A stretch of 64,000 nucleotides of DNA from Aromatoleum petrolei (GTDB lineage Bacteria > Pseudomonadota > Gammaproteobacteria > Burkholderiales > Rhodocyclaceae), in assembly GCF_017894385.1 (NCBI RefSeq), contig NZ_CP059560.1:434001-498000 (forward strand), written 5' to 3'. The notes below the pieces were generated by a model. It saw nothing but the letters and a program-made list of their open reading frames with translations. It did not search any database and was not told the origin of the DNA. Of the stretch, positions 24,805-34,200 are shown piece after piece; position 1 is the first letter of the stretch; the number at the start of each line of letters is the position of its first letter. Both the position numbers and the translations under genes were made by a program.

Positions 24805-25407
24805 TCACACCGGCGCGTGGCGCGGTGCCGCGTGCAACTGCAGGCCCAACGCGTGTGTCACCTTGAGGATGGTGGCAAAGCTCGGATTGCCCTCGCCGGA
24901 AAGGGCCTTGTACAGGCTCTCCCGCCCCAGGCCGGTATCCTTGGCCAGTTGGGTCATGCCTTTTGCGCGGGCAATATCGCCCAGTGCCTTGGCGATGAAG
25001 GCCGCATCGTCCCCGGCTTCTTTCAGGCAAGCCTCGAGGTAGAGCGCCATTTCCTCCTCGTTCTTGAGGTGCTCGGCCGTATCCCATTTGCGCAGTTTGA
25101 GTGCCATCGCCTTCTCCCACAGTTCCCGTGCCAGCTTCAAGGCGGTCTTGATGTCCTTGGCCTGGGTGGACTTGTCGCCGCCCACCAGCAGGATCACCAC
25201 TTCCAGGCCGCGCTGGGTGAAATACACGCGGTAGCCCGGCCCGTAATGGATTCGCATCTCCGGAACTCCCTCTCCCACCGGATCACAGTCGCCGAAGTTG
25301 CCCAACTCTGCCAGACCGATTCGCATCTTGATGCGGGCTGCCGCCTGCGGGTCTCGGAGATCGGCAAACCAGGCGTCGAAGATTTCAGTGGTGAGAATGG
25401 TCTTCAT
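24805..25407 (-). CDS. HigB-HigA toxin-antitoxin fused in one polypeptide
   Basis: 200 residues from the ATG at 25407. Residues 1-100 (MKTILTTEIFDAWFADLRDP ... MRIHYGPGYRVYFTQRGLEVVILLVGGDKSTQAKDIKTA) are a HigB/RelE-type phage Gp49-like toxin. Residues from about 103 (MALKLRKWDTAEHL ... MTQLAKDTGLGRESLYKALSGEGNPSFATILKVTHALGLQL) are the matching HTH antitoxin. In ordinary loci these are two genes; here no stop separates them (ARELWEKAMALKL). A GGGAGAAGG sequence sits just before the internal ATG, so free antitoxin could also be made. It lies inside the att-flanked cargo. Confidence 0.82.
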   Translation of the reverse strand: MKTILTTEIFDAWFADLRDPQAAARIKMRIGLAELGNFGDCDPVGEGVPEMRIHYGPGYRVYFTQRGLEVVILLVGGDKSTQAKDIKTALKLARELWEKAMALKLRKWDTAEHLKNEEEMALYLEACLKEAGDDAAFIAKALGDIARAKGMTQLAKDTGLGRESLYKALSGEGNPSFATILKVTHALGLQLHAAPRHAPV

Positions 25408-25520
25408 GCGATGAATTGCAAATTTTGGGATACAGATGAGCAAGTACCCCAGACTGCTGCCCTCATCGGCGTCATCGTCCGCCAACCCGCTTTCATCACC
25501 GGGAATGTCACATCGGCGGC

Positions 25521-25604
25521 GATCTTCTACTGATCTACCGGCTGAGTGGCGAGGTCATCATCTTCGTGCGTGCGGGTACGCATTCTGAACTGTTCGAGGA
25601 ATGA
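25521..25604 (+). pseudogene. C-terminal remnant of a YafQ/RelE-type toxin
   Basis: 28 codons, LLLIYRLSGEVIIFVRAG then THSELFEE and stop, match the C-terminal strand and catalytic His segment (LLYR..D.l...R.GsHseLF) of YafQ-family mRNA interferases. The N-terminal part is missing. The remaining DNA between 25408 and 25701 shows nothing else. Confidence 0.6.
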
Positions 25605-25701
25605 CGGGCGGCGGTCGTGGTGCCCCGCCTCAGCACGAGTTGCTGTCCGCATGCTTCAAACCTCCCCCCGCTCGAATTGCCCCTGCCATCCTGCCGGGCT
25701 C

Positions 25702-26850
25702 TCACTTACCGGCTACGCGCAGATGGGCTGTGAGATGCTCCAGTTCCAGAGCGGTGTCGCAAAGTTCGGCACCCGCGTCACGGATCTTCGCCACCGCCTG
25801 CTGGCTGGCATCCAGGCCGCAGGAGATCCGCTCCATCGTTCCGGCGATCTGGTTCGAGGCTTCCGTCTGCTGGCCGAGCGCCTCCCGCTCCTGGACCGCC
25901 AGGCCGGCTGACTGACGGGCTACCGCCACAATTTCGGCAAGGCGGAGTTCCGTCTGCTCCAGCGACGCGCTGCCGGCCAACACGTCCTCGACGACCAGAC
26001 GCATGGCGCCCAACGCGGCGTCGGTGTCGGCACGCACGGCATCGGCGGTCGAATTGATCGACTTGGTGCTCGTCGCCGTGCGTTCGGCCAGTTTGAGAAC
26101 CTCGTCGGCGACCACCGCGAAGCCACGGCCCTATTCGCCAGCTCGCGCCGCCTTGATCGCCGCGTTCAGGGCCAGCAAGTTCGTCTGCTCGGCGATCTCG
26201 GCAAAAAGGCTGGCGACCGACGAGATCTCGTGAACCGACTGGCTGGCGCGCTGCAGCTTCCGTTCCGAATCGCCCACCGCATCGACCAGATGCCGGGCCA
26301 TGCCGATGTTCTGGCAGACGGCCTGCTGCCCGTCTTCGGCATATTCGCGGACACGCTCGACGGCCCGCGTGCTCTCATCGGTGCCTGAGGAAATCTCAGC
26401 AGCACCCGTGCTCATTTCTTCCGTCGCCGCAGCCGCGTCCATCACTTGTCCCGCCTGCTGAGCCGCGTTGTCGTGAGTCGTACGCAGGTCGGCGGCAAGG
26501 CCCTCGGCCCGCTCCTTGACCTGCTCTGCCGCGAGCATGACGTCGCAGAACATCGCTTTCAAACGGATGCGCAACGTCTCGATCTGCCGCACGGGCAGTC
26601 GGCGGCCGGCGTCGGCTCGTCCAGCCGGCCTTCGTCGATAGTTTGAAGCTGAAGACTCGCATTCCGGACGGGCCGCAACAGACAGGGCTGCAACCAGAAC
26701 GGAAGCACGCACATGATCGCCGCCGCCGATACGCCGCAGGCGAGCGCCGGCAGACCTTGCTGCATCGCAGTGAGCAGCGCCAGGACCGTACATGGACGCC
26801 CCCTGCTTGCCAAGCGCTCATTGGGTGATGGCTCCAAGGTAAAAATTGCT
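25702..26850 (-). pseudogene. Methyl-accepting chemotaxis protein, inactivated
   Basis: The reading begins with a membrane segment and a HAMP-like start (LPALACGVSAAAIMCVLPFWLQPCLLRPVRNASLQL). It then needs a frameshift near 26600 to continue as the coiled-coil signalling domain (LAAEQVKERAEGLAADLRTT ... EIAEQTNLLALNAAIKAARAGE). At the hairpin tip the codon for Gln in the conserved GEQGRGFAVVADEV is TAG (26131-26133). After it the frame resumes as VADEVLKLAERTATSTKSI to the end at 25702. The sensory domain is missing. No functional receptor can be made without readthrough. Confidence 0.85.
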
Positions 26851-27061
26851 CCCGTGCATTCGGACTTTCGCTGCGAGACCTGCTCGCTGTCCCTGATGGG
26901 TTGTGCTGGTCGGCGCCGCGATCCCTTACACGCACTCTGGGTGCCTCGTCCGGCCTCGGGCTTTGCCAACCACGGTCTGACCTGTCTTGCCATCACTACG
27001 TGATCGCCTGTGCAATCGGTGGTGTGTGCTCCTCCTCCCTTGGTAATGCTGTTGTCGTTGC

Positions 27062-27606
27062 CTACGCAGCCTCGGCAATGTGGGCGTAGTCAGATCGGAA
27101 CGTCCTTTGGTGAGCCAGTAGCGCCCAGCTCGTCCTCGCGTTCTTGTTGGCCGGGGCGACCGCCGCAATATTCGCGTTGCGACGCGCCACGAGCTTGACG
27201 AGCCAGCCGCCGGCATCCGGCAGCAGGCTGGCCCGGTAGATCACAGCCCGAGCGCCGTGGATCAACAACGTTCGCAGGTACGAGTCTCCGCGCTTGCTCA
27301 TGCCGAGCAGGTTGTTGTTGCCTCCGCTCGAATGCTGTCGAGGGACGAGCCCCAGCCATGCTGCAAGCTGTCGTCCGTTATCGAAATTCCTCGCGTCACC
27401 GATCGAGGCGACCATCGCCGTCGCGGTCAGTGGTGTGCGCTGCTGCAAGCTTCCATCCCGATCAGGCAGCGCGGCAGATTCGCGAAGAACGCCGCGACCT
27501 GCTCTCGTCTCATCTGTTTGCGCAGCACCGCCTTGCCGTGCTCGTTCACTCCATGGACCTGAAACACGTTCTTGGCCAGATCGATGCCGACAGTCGTAAT
27601 CTGCAT
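27062..27606 (-). pseudogene. IS110-family transposase with internal deletion
   Basis: The start MQITTVGIDLAKNVFQVHGV at 27606 carries the DEDD-type N-terminal motif (GIDLAK) and continues to LIGMEACSSAHH. The frame then changes and resumes as LTATAMVASIGDARNFDNGRQLAAWLGLVPRQHSSGGNNN to the C-terminus at 27062. Roughly 150 residues of the usual 330-350 are missing between the Glu and later catalytic positions. The leader 27607-27693 is intact and is the sequence partly copied at 3446-3550. The stretch 26851-27061 shows no gene and may be the other non-coding end; IS110-type ends can encode the guide (bridge) RNA. Confidence 0.8.
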
Positions 27607-27883
27607 GGCGGACGCTCCTTCCGATTCGAGTGGTTGGCGACACTGCCACTCTGGCACGTTGATGCCGTTGTCGGGTGGGGGCGTCCATCCCATTGCTTAC
27701 GCTCTGCCTTCAGCCACGTAGAGACTTCGCGCAGCAAGGCGCGGATTTTCACCACCGCAAGCCAGTCGGGATAGCGCGCAGCATCGCACGTGCCCTACAG
27801 GCTCGGTTTGACGGCCTTGCGCCGTCGGGGGACAGGCGGCTCGCAGGGTGTGCCGGACACCTACCTCGTTGAACGGAACGGTT

Positions 27884-30178
27884 TCATGCTTCGTCCGTCT
27901 TGCGACGCCGCCGTTGCGATGCGCTGCCGCTCGCCTTCCGAACCGAGGGGCGACTGCGCTTCATCGTGGCGTCTTCATCCGCCTCGGCGGAGGCTTCGGA
28001 GCGGGCGCGCACGAACAGTGCCTCGATGCGCGCGAAGCGATCGGCCGCGTGTGCGCTGAGGTCGCCACTCGCCGCCAGCACGTGCCGGATATGCTCAAGC
28101 TGCGCGTCGATCTCCGCGGCGGGGAGCCCCTTGAGCAACGTCGGAATCGCATCCAGCGCCGCCTCGCGGTCGCACTTCAGGATGAAGAACTGCTCGCGCA
28201 ACAGGTGCTTGAAATCGGCGAGCGTGCTGCGCGGCTCGAGCTCGGCGCGCGAGGCGCGCATGCGCTTGAAGTTGCGCTCGTCGGTCGCCGGGGCACCGCC
28301 GAGCACGTAGATCGTCGAGCGCATCGCCGCCTCATGGGGGCCACCCTCGGCGACGCGCGCACGCAGCTCGGCCTGGCGGCGTTCGACGAAGCGGCGGTGC
28401 TCCGGTTCCCCGCCCGGGCGGCGGCGCGGCGGATGGCCGGTACCGAGCCCCACCACTGCCTGCAGCAGCGGCTGACCATAAACCAGCAGGAACAGTTGCT
28501 CGCTCGCGCGGTCGCGCCAATGACCCCAGGCGTCGAGGACGCCGGCGATCTGCCCGGACAGGCGGCCCTCGCCGACACGCCAGGGATTGTCCTCCTCTAC
28601 CGGATGGTGGTCTGCGCGCACCTTCTCCGCCAGCGCCGCGATCGGCGCCATTAGAGGATTGTTGTCCGACAGCAGCCGGTAACCGAGACGATTGGGATGC
28701 ATGCGGCGCAACCACGTCGCCGTACCGGGCGTCGCCAGGGCGCGCACCCACGGTTGCACGAACAGGCGGTAGAGGCCGAGGTTGATTTCGGAGATGCGTG
28801 CCGCCGTGGCGAAGCGGACGTCGTCCTCGGGCACGTGCTGCACCTCGCGGTCGAGCTCGGCTATGGTGCGCGGCGTGAACTCGAGCAGGTACTCGCGGTC
28901 GATCAGCCCGGCGTCGGGACGCTCGTTGGCGCGCGAGATCGAAGTCTCATAGAGGCCCGGCGGCAGCACGTCGATATAGTCCATGTTGGCCGTGAACTCG
29001 GTGTGTTCCTTGCGCGAGACGCTGCCAGACACGAAGATGCCGAGGTGGCCGGTGCTGTCATGGACGCAATAGACGATGGTCTGCTCGTTCGCGACTATGC
29101 CGTCCACACCCTCGTAGAGGTCGCGGATCCAGCCCAACGCCTGCGGCGGCGGGGTGATGTCGTCACCGCGCGAGCAGAAGACGACGATCGGCGAGCGCAC
29201 GTTGCGCAGGTCGATGCGGCGCCCGTCGGAGGTCACGAGTTGGGCTGTCGACAACCGGTTGCCGACGAAGAGGTTGTCGACAATGTACTGGATCTCCTCG
29301 CCGCCGAGCACGACGTGGCCTCCCCACCAACGCTCGAACTCGAGATAGCGGGAGGCTTCCGTGTTGACGTTCGCAAATACGCGGTACTGCTTGGTCCACC
29401 AGGTGTTCGCAGGGTTGAGATTCTCGAAGTTATGTACCAACCAGGCGCCATCGAACAGCCCCGCGCCGAGGTCGCTCAGCAGCGCGGTCACCCAGCTACC
29501 GCCCGCCAGCCCGCCGATGTAACGCATTGGCGCTTTGCCGCGCTCGCCCGCCCAATAGGACAGCGGCGAGCCGGCGATGAGGATGGGACCGAAGAGGTCG
29601 GGCTCAAGCGCCGCGGCCATCATGATCTGCCAGCCGGCCTGGCAGTTACCAACCACTATGGGCTTTTCCGAAATCGTCGGGTGACGTTCGATGACGTGGC
29701 GCAGGAAGGTGATCTCCGCCTCGACCACATCCTCGACAGTTTGGCCCGGTTGTGGGTAGGGCAGAAAGCCGACGAAGTAGCACGGATGGCCAGCGCGCAG
29801 CGCAACGCCGATCTCGCTGTCGGGCTTGAAGCCGCCGATGCCGGGGCCGTGTCCGGCGCGCGGATCGACGACGACGAAGGGGCGCTTGTGCGGATCGATC
29901 GAAATGCCCGCCGGCGGCGAAATGCGCAGCAGCTCGTAATTCACCGGCCTCGGCAGTTCGCGGCCGTCGATCAGCATCTCAGTGTCGAAGCCGAGCACGC
30001 TGGGCTTGGTCTTGGCGATGTGCTCAAGGTACTGATTTCCGCGGTGACGCATGACGTCCAGGAAGAGGAGGCTGCGCTCCATCGCATCGCGCCAGTAGTC
30101 GAAGGCGGAGCGGACGTAACCGCCAGGATCCATCAAGGGCAGCGACGGTACCAAGGGTGTCAGCATGGGAGAATTCAT
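27884..30178 (-). CDS. DUF3141 protein, PHA-synthase-like alpha/beta hydrolase fold
   Basis: 764 residues from the ATG at 30178, which has GGAG 8 bases upstream. The N-terminal 600 residues match the DUF3141 family: YVRSAFDYWRDAMERSLLFLDVMRHRGNQYLEH, PFVVVDPRAGHGPGIGGFK, and a nucleophile elbow VVGNCQAGWQ with cysteine, as in PHA synthases. FCSRGDDITPPPQALGWI and VHDSTGHLGIFVSG provide the likely Asp and His. The C-terminal 150 residues are charged and helical, ending in a basic tail (KRSRPSVRKASGSASQRRRRK). The family often sits with phosphotransacetylase/acetate kinase genes, which are absent here. The reaction is unknown; polyester synthesis or hydrolysis is possible. Confidence 0.85.
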   Translation of the reverse strand: MNSPMLTPLVPSLPLMDPGGYVRSAFDYWRDAMERSLLFLDVMRHRGNQYLEHIAKTKPSVLGFDTEMLIDGRELPRPVNYELLRISPPAGISIDPHKRPFVVVDPRAGHGPGIGGFKPDSEIGVALRAGHPCYFVGFLPYPQPGQTVEDVVEAEITFLRHVIERHPTISEKPIVVGNCQAGWQIMMAAALEPDLFGPILIAGSPLSYWAGERGKAPMRYIGGLAGGSWVTALLSDLGAGLFDGAWLVHNFENLNPANTWWTKQYRVFANVNTEASRYLEFERWWGGHVVLGGEEIQYIVDNLFVGNRLSTAQLVTSDGRRIDLRNVRSPIVVFCSRGDDITPPPQALGWIRDLYEGVDGIVANEQTIVYCVHDSTGHLGIFVSGSVSRKEHTEFTANMDYIDVLPPGLYETSISRANERPDAGLIDREYLLEFTPRTIAELDREVQHVPEDDVRFATAARISEINLGLYRLFVQPWVRALATPGTATWLRRMHPNRLGYRLLSDNNPLMAPIAALAEKVRADHHPVEEDNPWRVGEGRLSGQIAGVLDAWGHWRDRASEQLFLLVYGQPLLQAVVGLGTGHPPRRRPGGEPEHRRFVERRQAELRARVAEGGPHEAAMRSTIYVLGGAPATDERNFKRMRASRAELEPRSTLADFKHLLREQFFILKCDREAALDAIPTLLKGLPAAEIDAQLEHIRHVLAASGDLSAHAADRFARIEALFVRARSEASAEADEDATMKRSRPSVRKASGSASQRRRRKTDEA

Positions 30179-30359
30179 TTGAGGCTCCATGTATTGCAGG
30201 GGCGGCCAAGCGCGGTGGCGCAGGCCGCCGGAATCTTCACTACCGCGACGGACACGGAACCGACGCCCGGTTCACGGACCCGCAGGGCGCGGCAATCACC
30301 GACCCGGCGCTTCGTCGGCAACACGCAGGCACATCTGGGTCCTCCTTCCTGGAGGTTCG

Positions 30360-30660
30360 TCAGTTGCCACGCTCGCAGCCAGCCGATTGTCGGGATCGAA
30401 ACTCGAATCTAATCCGCGAATTCGAGTTGCACGTTTGCGATTTCGCCGAGGTCTTCGCACAAAGCTTCGACACAGTCCCGATCGAGCTTGCCCATATTTG
30501 CCAGTTCACGCAACTCGTCGACAGCGCGATCGTTTGTCCACGGCTTATGGTATGGACGGCTACTTCGGCCACGCTGACGATACGGGCCTCGAGCGCGATT
30601 TCCTCGCCCTTGAGACCGCGCGGATAACCGGATCCGTTCATTGCCTCGTGATGCCCGAGG
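30360..30660 (-). pseudogene. HD-GYP domain remnant
   Basis: GHHEAMNGSGYPRGLKGEEI followed by ALEARIVSVAEVAVHTIS matches the HHE..DGSGYP.GL.G..I...ARI..VADV core of HD-GYP phosphodiesterases. The preceding HD motif and the following sequence are lost. A complete HD-GYP gene lies 2 kb away (32746-34008) but differs in sequence, so this is not simply its copy. Confidence 0.65.
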
Positions 30661-30768
30661 ATGCCCTTTGTGCTTCAGTACCGCGAGGACCGGACGAGTC
30701 TGCGGTTCTCCTTACTGGGACGCCTGTTCCTGTGGCCGCTGCTGTTTCGGTCAGAGGAGGACGCAAGC

Positions 30769-31257
30769 ATGCGCATCGATGGCGTTCGTCGCTACGTCCC
30801 GGCGGTCGGTCTCAGACTGATGGTGTTGCTAGGGGCGCTGCCTGTACTGATCACCCTAATGCGAATGGCCCAAGGCGTGCTCCAGTGGGAGCTGATCGTC
30901 CTTGCGGCAGCTTTCTTCTGGTTCCTACTGCGGCCTCTGGCGCGGCTCTATGATCGATTCATCATTATGGCTTCGCCGCTCTTCTATTCCTTCGCCGAGA
31001 AGGATCGCCAGATCGAGCTGGTTTGGGACCCCGAAGTTGCAGGAGCTCCGGGGCGGTCACGCGGCTACAACCTGCGCCTCGTCCGCTACGTGGCGGATTG
31101 TCCCCTGTGCGGCAGCAAGGTGTCGCTGCGGGATGGCGGGTTCGGCAAGATTAATCGGCTGGTGGGGTGCTGCGAGGAAGAACCTGGTGAACACGTCTTT
31201 AGCTTCGATCGGAAGCTGCGAGTGGGGTACTGGCTCCGGGGACGCGACGATTCGTAG
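30769..31257 (+). CDS. Two-TM membrane protein with a CPLC motif, unknown function
   Basis: 162 residues from the ATG at 30769, preferred over 30661 because AGAGGAGG lies 8 bases upstream. Two hydrophobic segments (VGLRLMVLLGALPVLITLM; LIVLAAAFFWFLLRPLA) are followed by a soluble tail with CPLCGSKVSLRDGG and VGCCEEEPGEHVFSFDRKLRVGYWL. The two cysteine pairs could bind zinc. I do not recognise the family. It lies inside the att-flanked cargo, next to its right end. Confidence 0.55.
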   Translation: MRIDGVRRYVPAVGLRLMVLLGALPVLITLMRMAQGVLQWELIVLAAAFFWFLLRPLARLYDRFIIMASPLFYSFAEKDRQIELVWDPEVAGAPGRSRGYNLRLVRYVADCPLCGSKVSLRDGGFGKINRLVGCCEEEPGEHVFSFDRKLRVGYWLRGRDDS

Positions 31258-31697
31258 TCTTGGATACGCCGGTGTCTGATGACCCTCGGCCGTCGTGGGC
31301 GGCGACACTCCTGAGCCCCTAGTTGCTGGGCTCAGCGGAGGACAACACATGATTACGGGGAGCCAGGGCCGCGGCGCACAGGAACCCCAGAACTTCGCTC
31401 CTGTGCTCGCATCTGGCAAAACAGGCACTTACAGCGTATTTCGTAATTTTCATAAGATGCCAAAAGCATCTATAAAACGCATAAGTGCTTGAAAATATGG
31501 GGCGACATACCGGGATCGAACCGGTGACACCTGGAGCCACAATCACCGGCTGTTTTCTTTAAAATCAGCAAGTTAAGTCAATTTTCGATCTACAAAACCC
31601 CGCCAACGCCCCCCGTGAAAGCCGGATCAGTGCTGATGTGGAGGCCGTTTTGTAGAACGGTTTTTGCCTATGCCATCGACGTTGCTCGGGCGAGTCA
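31258..31697. other. Right end of cargo, att copy B and start of segment Y
   Basis: No convincing gene. It contains a small hairpin AGATGC-CAAAA-GCATCT (31455-31471), the tRNA-His fragment, and the TTTTGTAGA-type motifs described for copy C. Confidence 0.4.
31488..31544 (-). repeat. tRNA-His(GTG) 3'-half fragment, att-like copy B
   Basis: Same sequence as copies A and C, with the full CGCCCCA end (C73 plus CCA). On its right it continues exactly as copy C does; on its left it differs, as expected if the cargo 24571-31487 was inserted at this site. Confidence 0.75.
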
Positions 31698-31988
31698 TCA
31701 ATGATAGTCGTCCTCACGTTGGTGTCGAATAGCCAGCACGAGCACTGCGTCGTGCTGCTCATCATAGCTATAGAGCGCCAGATGACCTGTTCGGCCGCGC
31801 GAGATTACAAGTTCGCGCAATCCATGAGCCATCGGTCGACCGATATTCGGATGACGAGACAGAGTACCCAAGGCATCGAGGATCAGGTCCACGGTGTCGG
31901 CAGCCAGATCCGGCGCGGAATCATGAAGAAAGTCCGCCAGTCGCTCAAGATCTTCCGCGGCCTCTGGCGCCAACCACCAGCGCGTCAT
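31698..31988 (-). CDS. ParE/RelE-family toxin, copy 1
   Basis: 96 residues: WLAPEAAEDLERLADFLHDSAPDLAADTVDLILDALGTLSRHPNIGRPMAHGLRELVISRGRTGHLALYSYDEQHDAVLVLAIRHQRE. The P.A..DL..I..F and L...P..GR..GLRELVI...... L.Y.......V.VL.IRH.RE pattern is that of ParE/RelE toxins. The start overlaps the antitoxin stop by 4 bp. It differs from copy 2 at only three residues. Family members act on gyrase or on ribosome-bound mRNA; which applies here is not known. Confidence 0.88.
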   Translation of the reverse strand: MTRWWLAPEAAEDLERLADFLHDSAPDLAADTVDLILDALGTLSRHPNIGRPMAHGLRELVISRGRTGHLALYSYDEQHDAVLVLAIRHQREDDYH

Positions 31989-32293
31989 GCGTCCGGTTCC
32001 TTGGATTCCGGCTTTCCAATGTCTTGCGGGGTCGGCCGTTGCGCAGACGCCCCTCGCACTCGAGCCCGCAGGTAGGCATCAAAAGCGAGACCGTCAATGG
32101 CCATCCCGCTCGCTTCGACCCGCTGACGAGCTTGCAGGGCACGCCTGACAAAGGCGCCTTCCGCCTCGGCGCGATCGAGTTCATGACCGATCGCGCGCAG
32201 CATCAGGGCGTGCGGGGTCACCCCCTCTTGCATCGCGATGTCGTGCAGTCGTTGGCGCATGGCCTCGTCGAGTTTGACTGACAGGTTGGGCAT
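31985..32293 (-). CDS. Ribbon-helix-helix-type antitoxin, copy 1
   Basis: 102 residues beginning MPNLSVKLDEAMRQRLHDIAMQEGVTPHALMLRAIGHELDRAE, a ribbon-helix-helix DNA-binding start as in CopG/ParD proteins. The tail from about residue 50 would wrap the toxin. The protein is identical to copy 2. The antitoxin gene comes first, as is usual, and probably autoregulates through the upstream TA-rich region (ATTGATATTTTACTAC). Confidence 0.85.
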   Translation of the reverse strand: MPNLSVKLDEAMRQRLHDIAMQEGVTPHALMLRAIGHELDRAEAEGAFVRRALQARQRVEASGMAIDGLAFDAYLRARVRGASAQRPTPQDIGKPESKEPDA

Positions 32294-32745
32294 CCTGAAC
32301 TCCCGTGTCGCAGTTAGCGGTATTGATATTTTACTACCCGAACAATGAACAAACCACTCTGCCCCTGGTTGGCAGAGACCAGGTTAAATTGCGTCGGCAG
32401 CTTTTAAACCATCCAGATCCCGCTCGACGAGTCCCCTTCTCCGCTCGTCACTGACGATCGACGCAGTTGCTCCGGTACGGCAGGTTCTTGCGAGAAACGC
32501 ACCTATTTTTCTCGCCGGCCTACTCTGCCCGAGCCAACGCCGACCTTGGACCTTTGGCCCACCTCGGACGGCAATGCGGCCGGTCAACGGCCGTTCACTC
32601 GCTTGGGGCGCTTAATGACCGCTTGTCACCTCAGGCTATAACCGTATTCGACCCACACCGGTTATTCACCCCAGCAATCAGGCAACGGCTGCTGATCGGG
32701 GCGGAGCGGTAATGCAAACGTGGCGGGAGCGAAGGCGCCGGCAGG
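32294..32745. other. Intergenic region: end of segment Y and unique DNA
   Basis: Holds the antitoxin promoter region and the end of repeat Y (to 32535). The remaining 210 bp show no gene or RNA that I recognise. Confidence 0.4.
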
Positions 32746-34008
32746 CTAGATACCGAAATGCCGGCGAACGCAATCCTCCAGCCGTCGCCGCGCGAGCTGG
32801 TCGTCGCCCCCCTCGAGAGCCTCGAAGAGATCCCAGGCAATCGGCCGGAAGACCGACATTACCCGGGGGTCGAAATGGCGGCCGGTATCCCGATCCATGA
32901 TCGACATCGCCGCATCAAAATCCAGCGCTTCCTTGTAGGGCCGCTTCGAGCAGAGCGAGTCAAACACATCGGCCACGGCAAAAATGCGCGCTGACAGTGG
33001 GATCGCATCTCCGGCAAGCTGCCTCGGGTAGCCCGACCCGTCCCATTTTTCGTGATGGGCGGCAACGATTGCCTTGGCCTCGTCGAGCCATCCGATGTGG
33101 GACACAATCTCTTCGCCCTGCGCGACGTGCGTACGCATGATCTCGGATTCTCCGGAGTCGAGCCGGTCCGGCTTGTGCAAAATGGCGTCGGGAATGCTGA
33201 TTTTTCCGATGTCGTGAAGGAACGCGCCGACTATGAGTGACTGCATCGCCCTGTCGCTCAGGCCTAGCCGCTCCCCGATCCGCGCCGCCATCCAAGCGAC
33301 GCGGAAATTGTGGTCACCGGTGTCGGAATCGCGCTTGCCTACTGCCCGTCCGAGCGCTTCCATCAGCGAGAGGTGTGAGTCGAGAATTTCTCGGGCCTTG
33401 CGCTCATTGTCTGCCGACAGGAGGACGACGACCGGGTAGATCGTCGCGCCGCACAACAGCGACGCGAGACCGACCATGACTGCGCCGCTGAGCGCATGGA
33501 TGAGCATTTGCTGGCGCTGCCACGGAGGCAGGACGCGCACGCCCTCGAAATATCCGTGTACCTCGGCCGTCCCACTGTCGACGGCCCCCTTCAGAGGCAC
33601 GAACACGCGTAGAACGCGACGTCCTTGGTCGAGCTTCAAGCTCTGGTGCGAGCTCTCGCCGGATCCGGGGCGAGGATGCGATGGCAGCTGAGCCTCAATC
33701 TCTTGCCCCTCCGGCGTCATCGCTGACGCGAGCTTTTCTCCGTGTGAATTGTAGACTTCGGCGACATCAAAAAGTCCGCCGGCGAGCGTCTTGACCGCCT
33801 TGCGGGCCCGCTCCCCTGCATCGGGACCACTAAGTTCGAGAGCATCGGAGTGGCGCAGCAGACGTCGGGACTCTTCCGTGGCCAGCGCCACGGTGGCGTC
33901 CTCTGCATTCTTGTAGGCGACGACCCAGGCGCCGAGGCTCGCGACGGCACCGAGGAGCACACTTATGAAGCCGATTCGCCACGCGACACGTCTGTTGAAC
34001 GAATTCAT
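32746..34008 (-). CDS. Membrane-bound HD-GYP cyclic-di-GMP phosphodiesterase
   Basis: 420 residues. A membrane segment near residues 10-32 (WRIGFISVLLGAVASLGAWVVAY) and another near 170-195 (LSGAVMVGLASLLCGATIYPVVVLL) flank a periplasmic sensor region. The cytoplasmic HD-GYP domain shows GDHNFRVAWMAARIGERLGL, FLHDIGKISIPDAIL (HD), HHEKWDGSGYPRQLAGDAIPLSARIFAVADVFDSL (GYP) and GRHFDPRV. All expected metal ligands appear present, so cyclic-di-GMP hydrolysis is likely. It lies directly downstream, in the same direction, of the octahaem cytochrome operon with a 190-bp gap. Confidence 0.9.
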   Translation of the reverse strand: MNSFNRRVAWRIGFISVLLGAVASLGAWVVAYKNAEDATVALATEESRRLLRHSDALELSGPDAGERARKAVKTLAGGLFDVAEVYNSHGEKLASAMTPEGQEIEAQLPSHPRPGSGESSHQSLKLDQGRRVLRVFVPLKGAVDSGTAEVHGYFEGVRVLPPWQRQQMLIHALSGAVMVGLASLLCGATIYPVVVLLSADNERKAREILDSHLSLMEALGRAVGKRDSDTGDHNFRVAWMAARIGERLGLSDRAMQSLIVGAFLHDIGKISIPDAILHKPDRLDSGESEIMRTHVAQGEEIVSHIGWLDEAKAIVAAHHEKWDGSGYPRQLAGDAIPLSARIFAVADVFDSLCSKRPYKEALDFDAAMSIMDRDTGRHFDPRVMSVFRPIAWDLFEALEGGDDQLARRRLEDCVRRHFGI

Positions 34009-34200
34009 CGCGTCTTCCTCGGGGGGCGGATCCGGTGCGCTGCAGCCGAGCCGGGCCGTCTCGGATCATGCCCGCTCGATCGCTCTCTGTGTCAGGCCGC
34101 CGTCCTTCCAATTATGGCTGGTCTCCGCCATGTTTCCAGCGGAGTGCGAGTCCTTACGTTTGTTGCGGCACGATAGGTTTCGGATCCTCCACCTTGCCTA

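Larger units (their letters stand above)
31497..32535. repeat. Segment Y, copy 1 (duplicated at 40822-41862)
   Basis: About 1 kb nearly identical (about 98-99% by eye) to 40822-41862, covering the toxin-antitoxin pair and its upstream region. The match ends at the shared CTATTTTTCTCGCCGGCCTA. Confidence 0.88.

Noticed and set aside
28697..30412. Plus-strand open frame of about 570 codons
   Set aside because: Antisense to the DUF3141 gene, with no domain signature.
31455..31471. Hairpin AGATGC-CAAAA-GCATCT as terminator
   Set aside because: Six-bp AT-rich stem without a U-tract and not next to a gene end.
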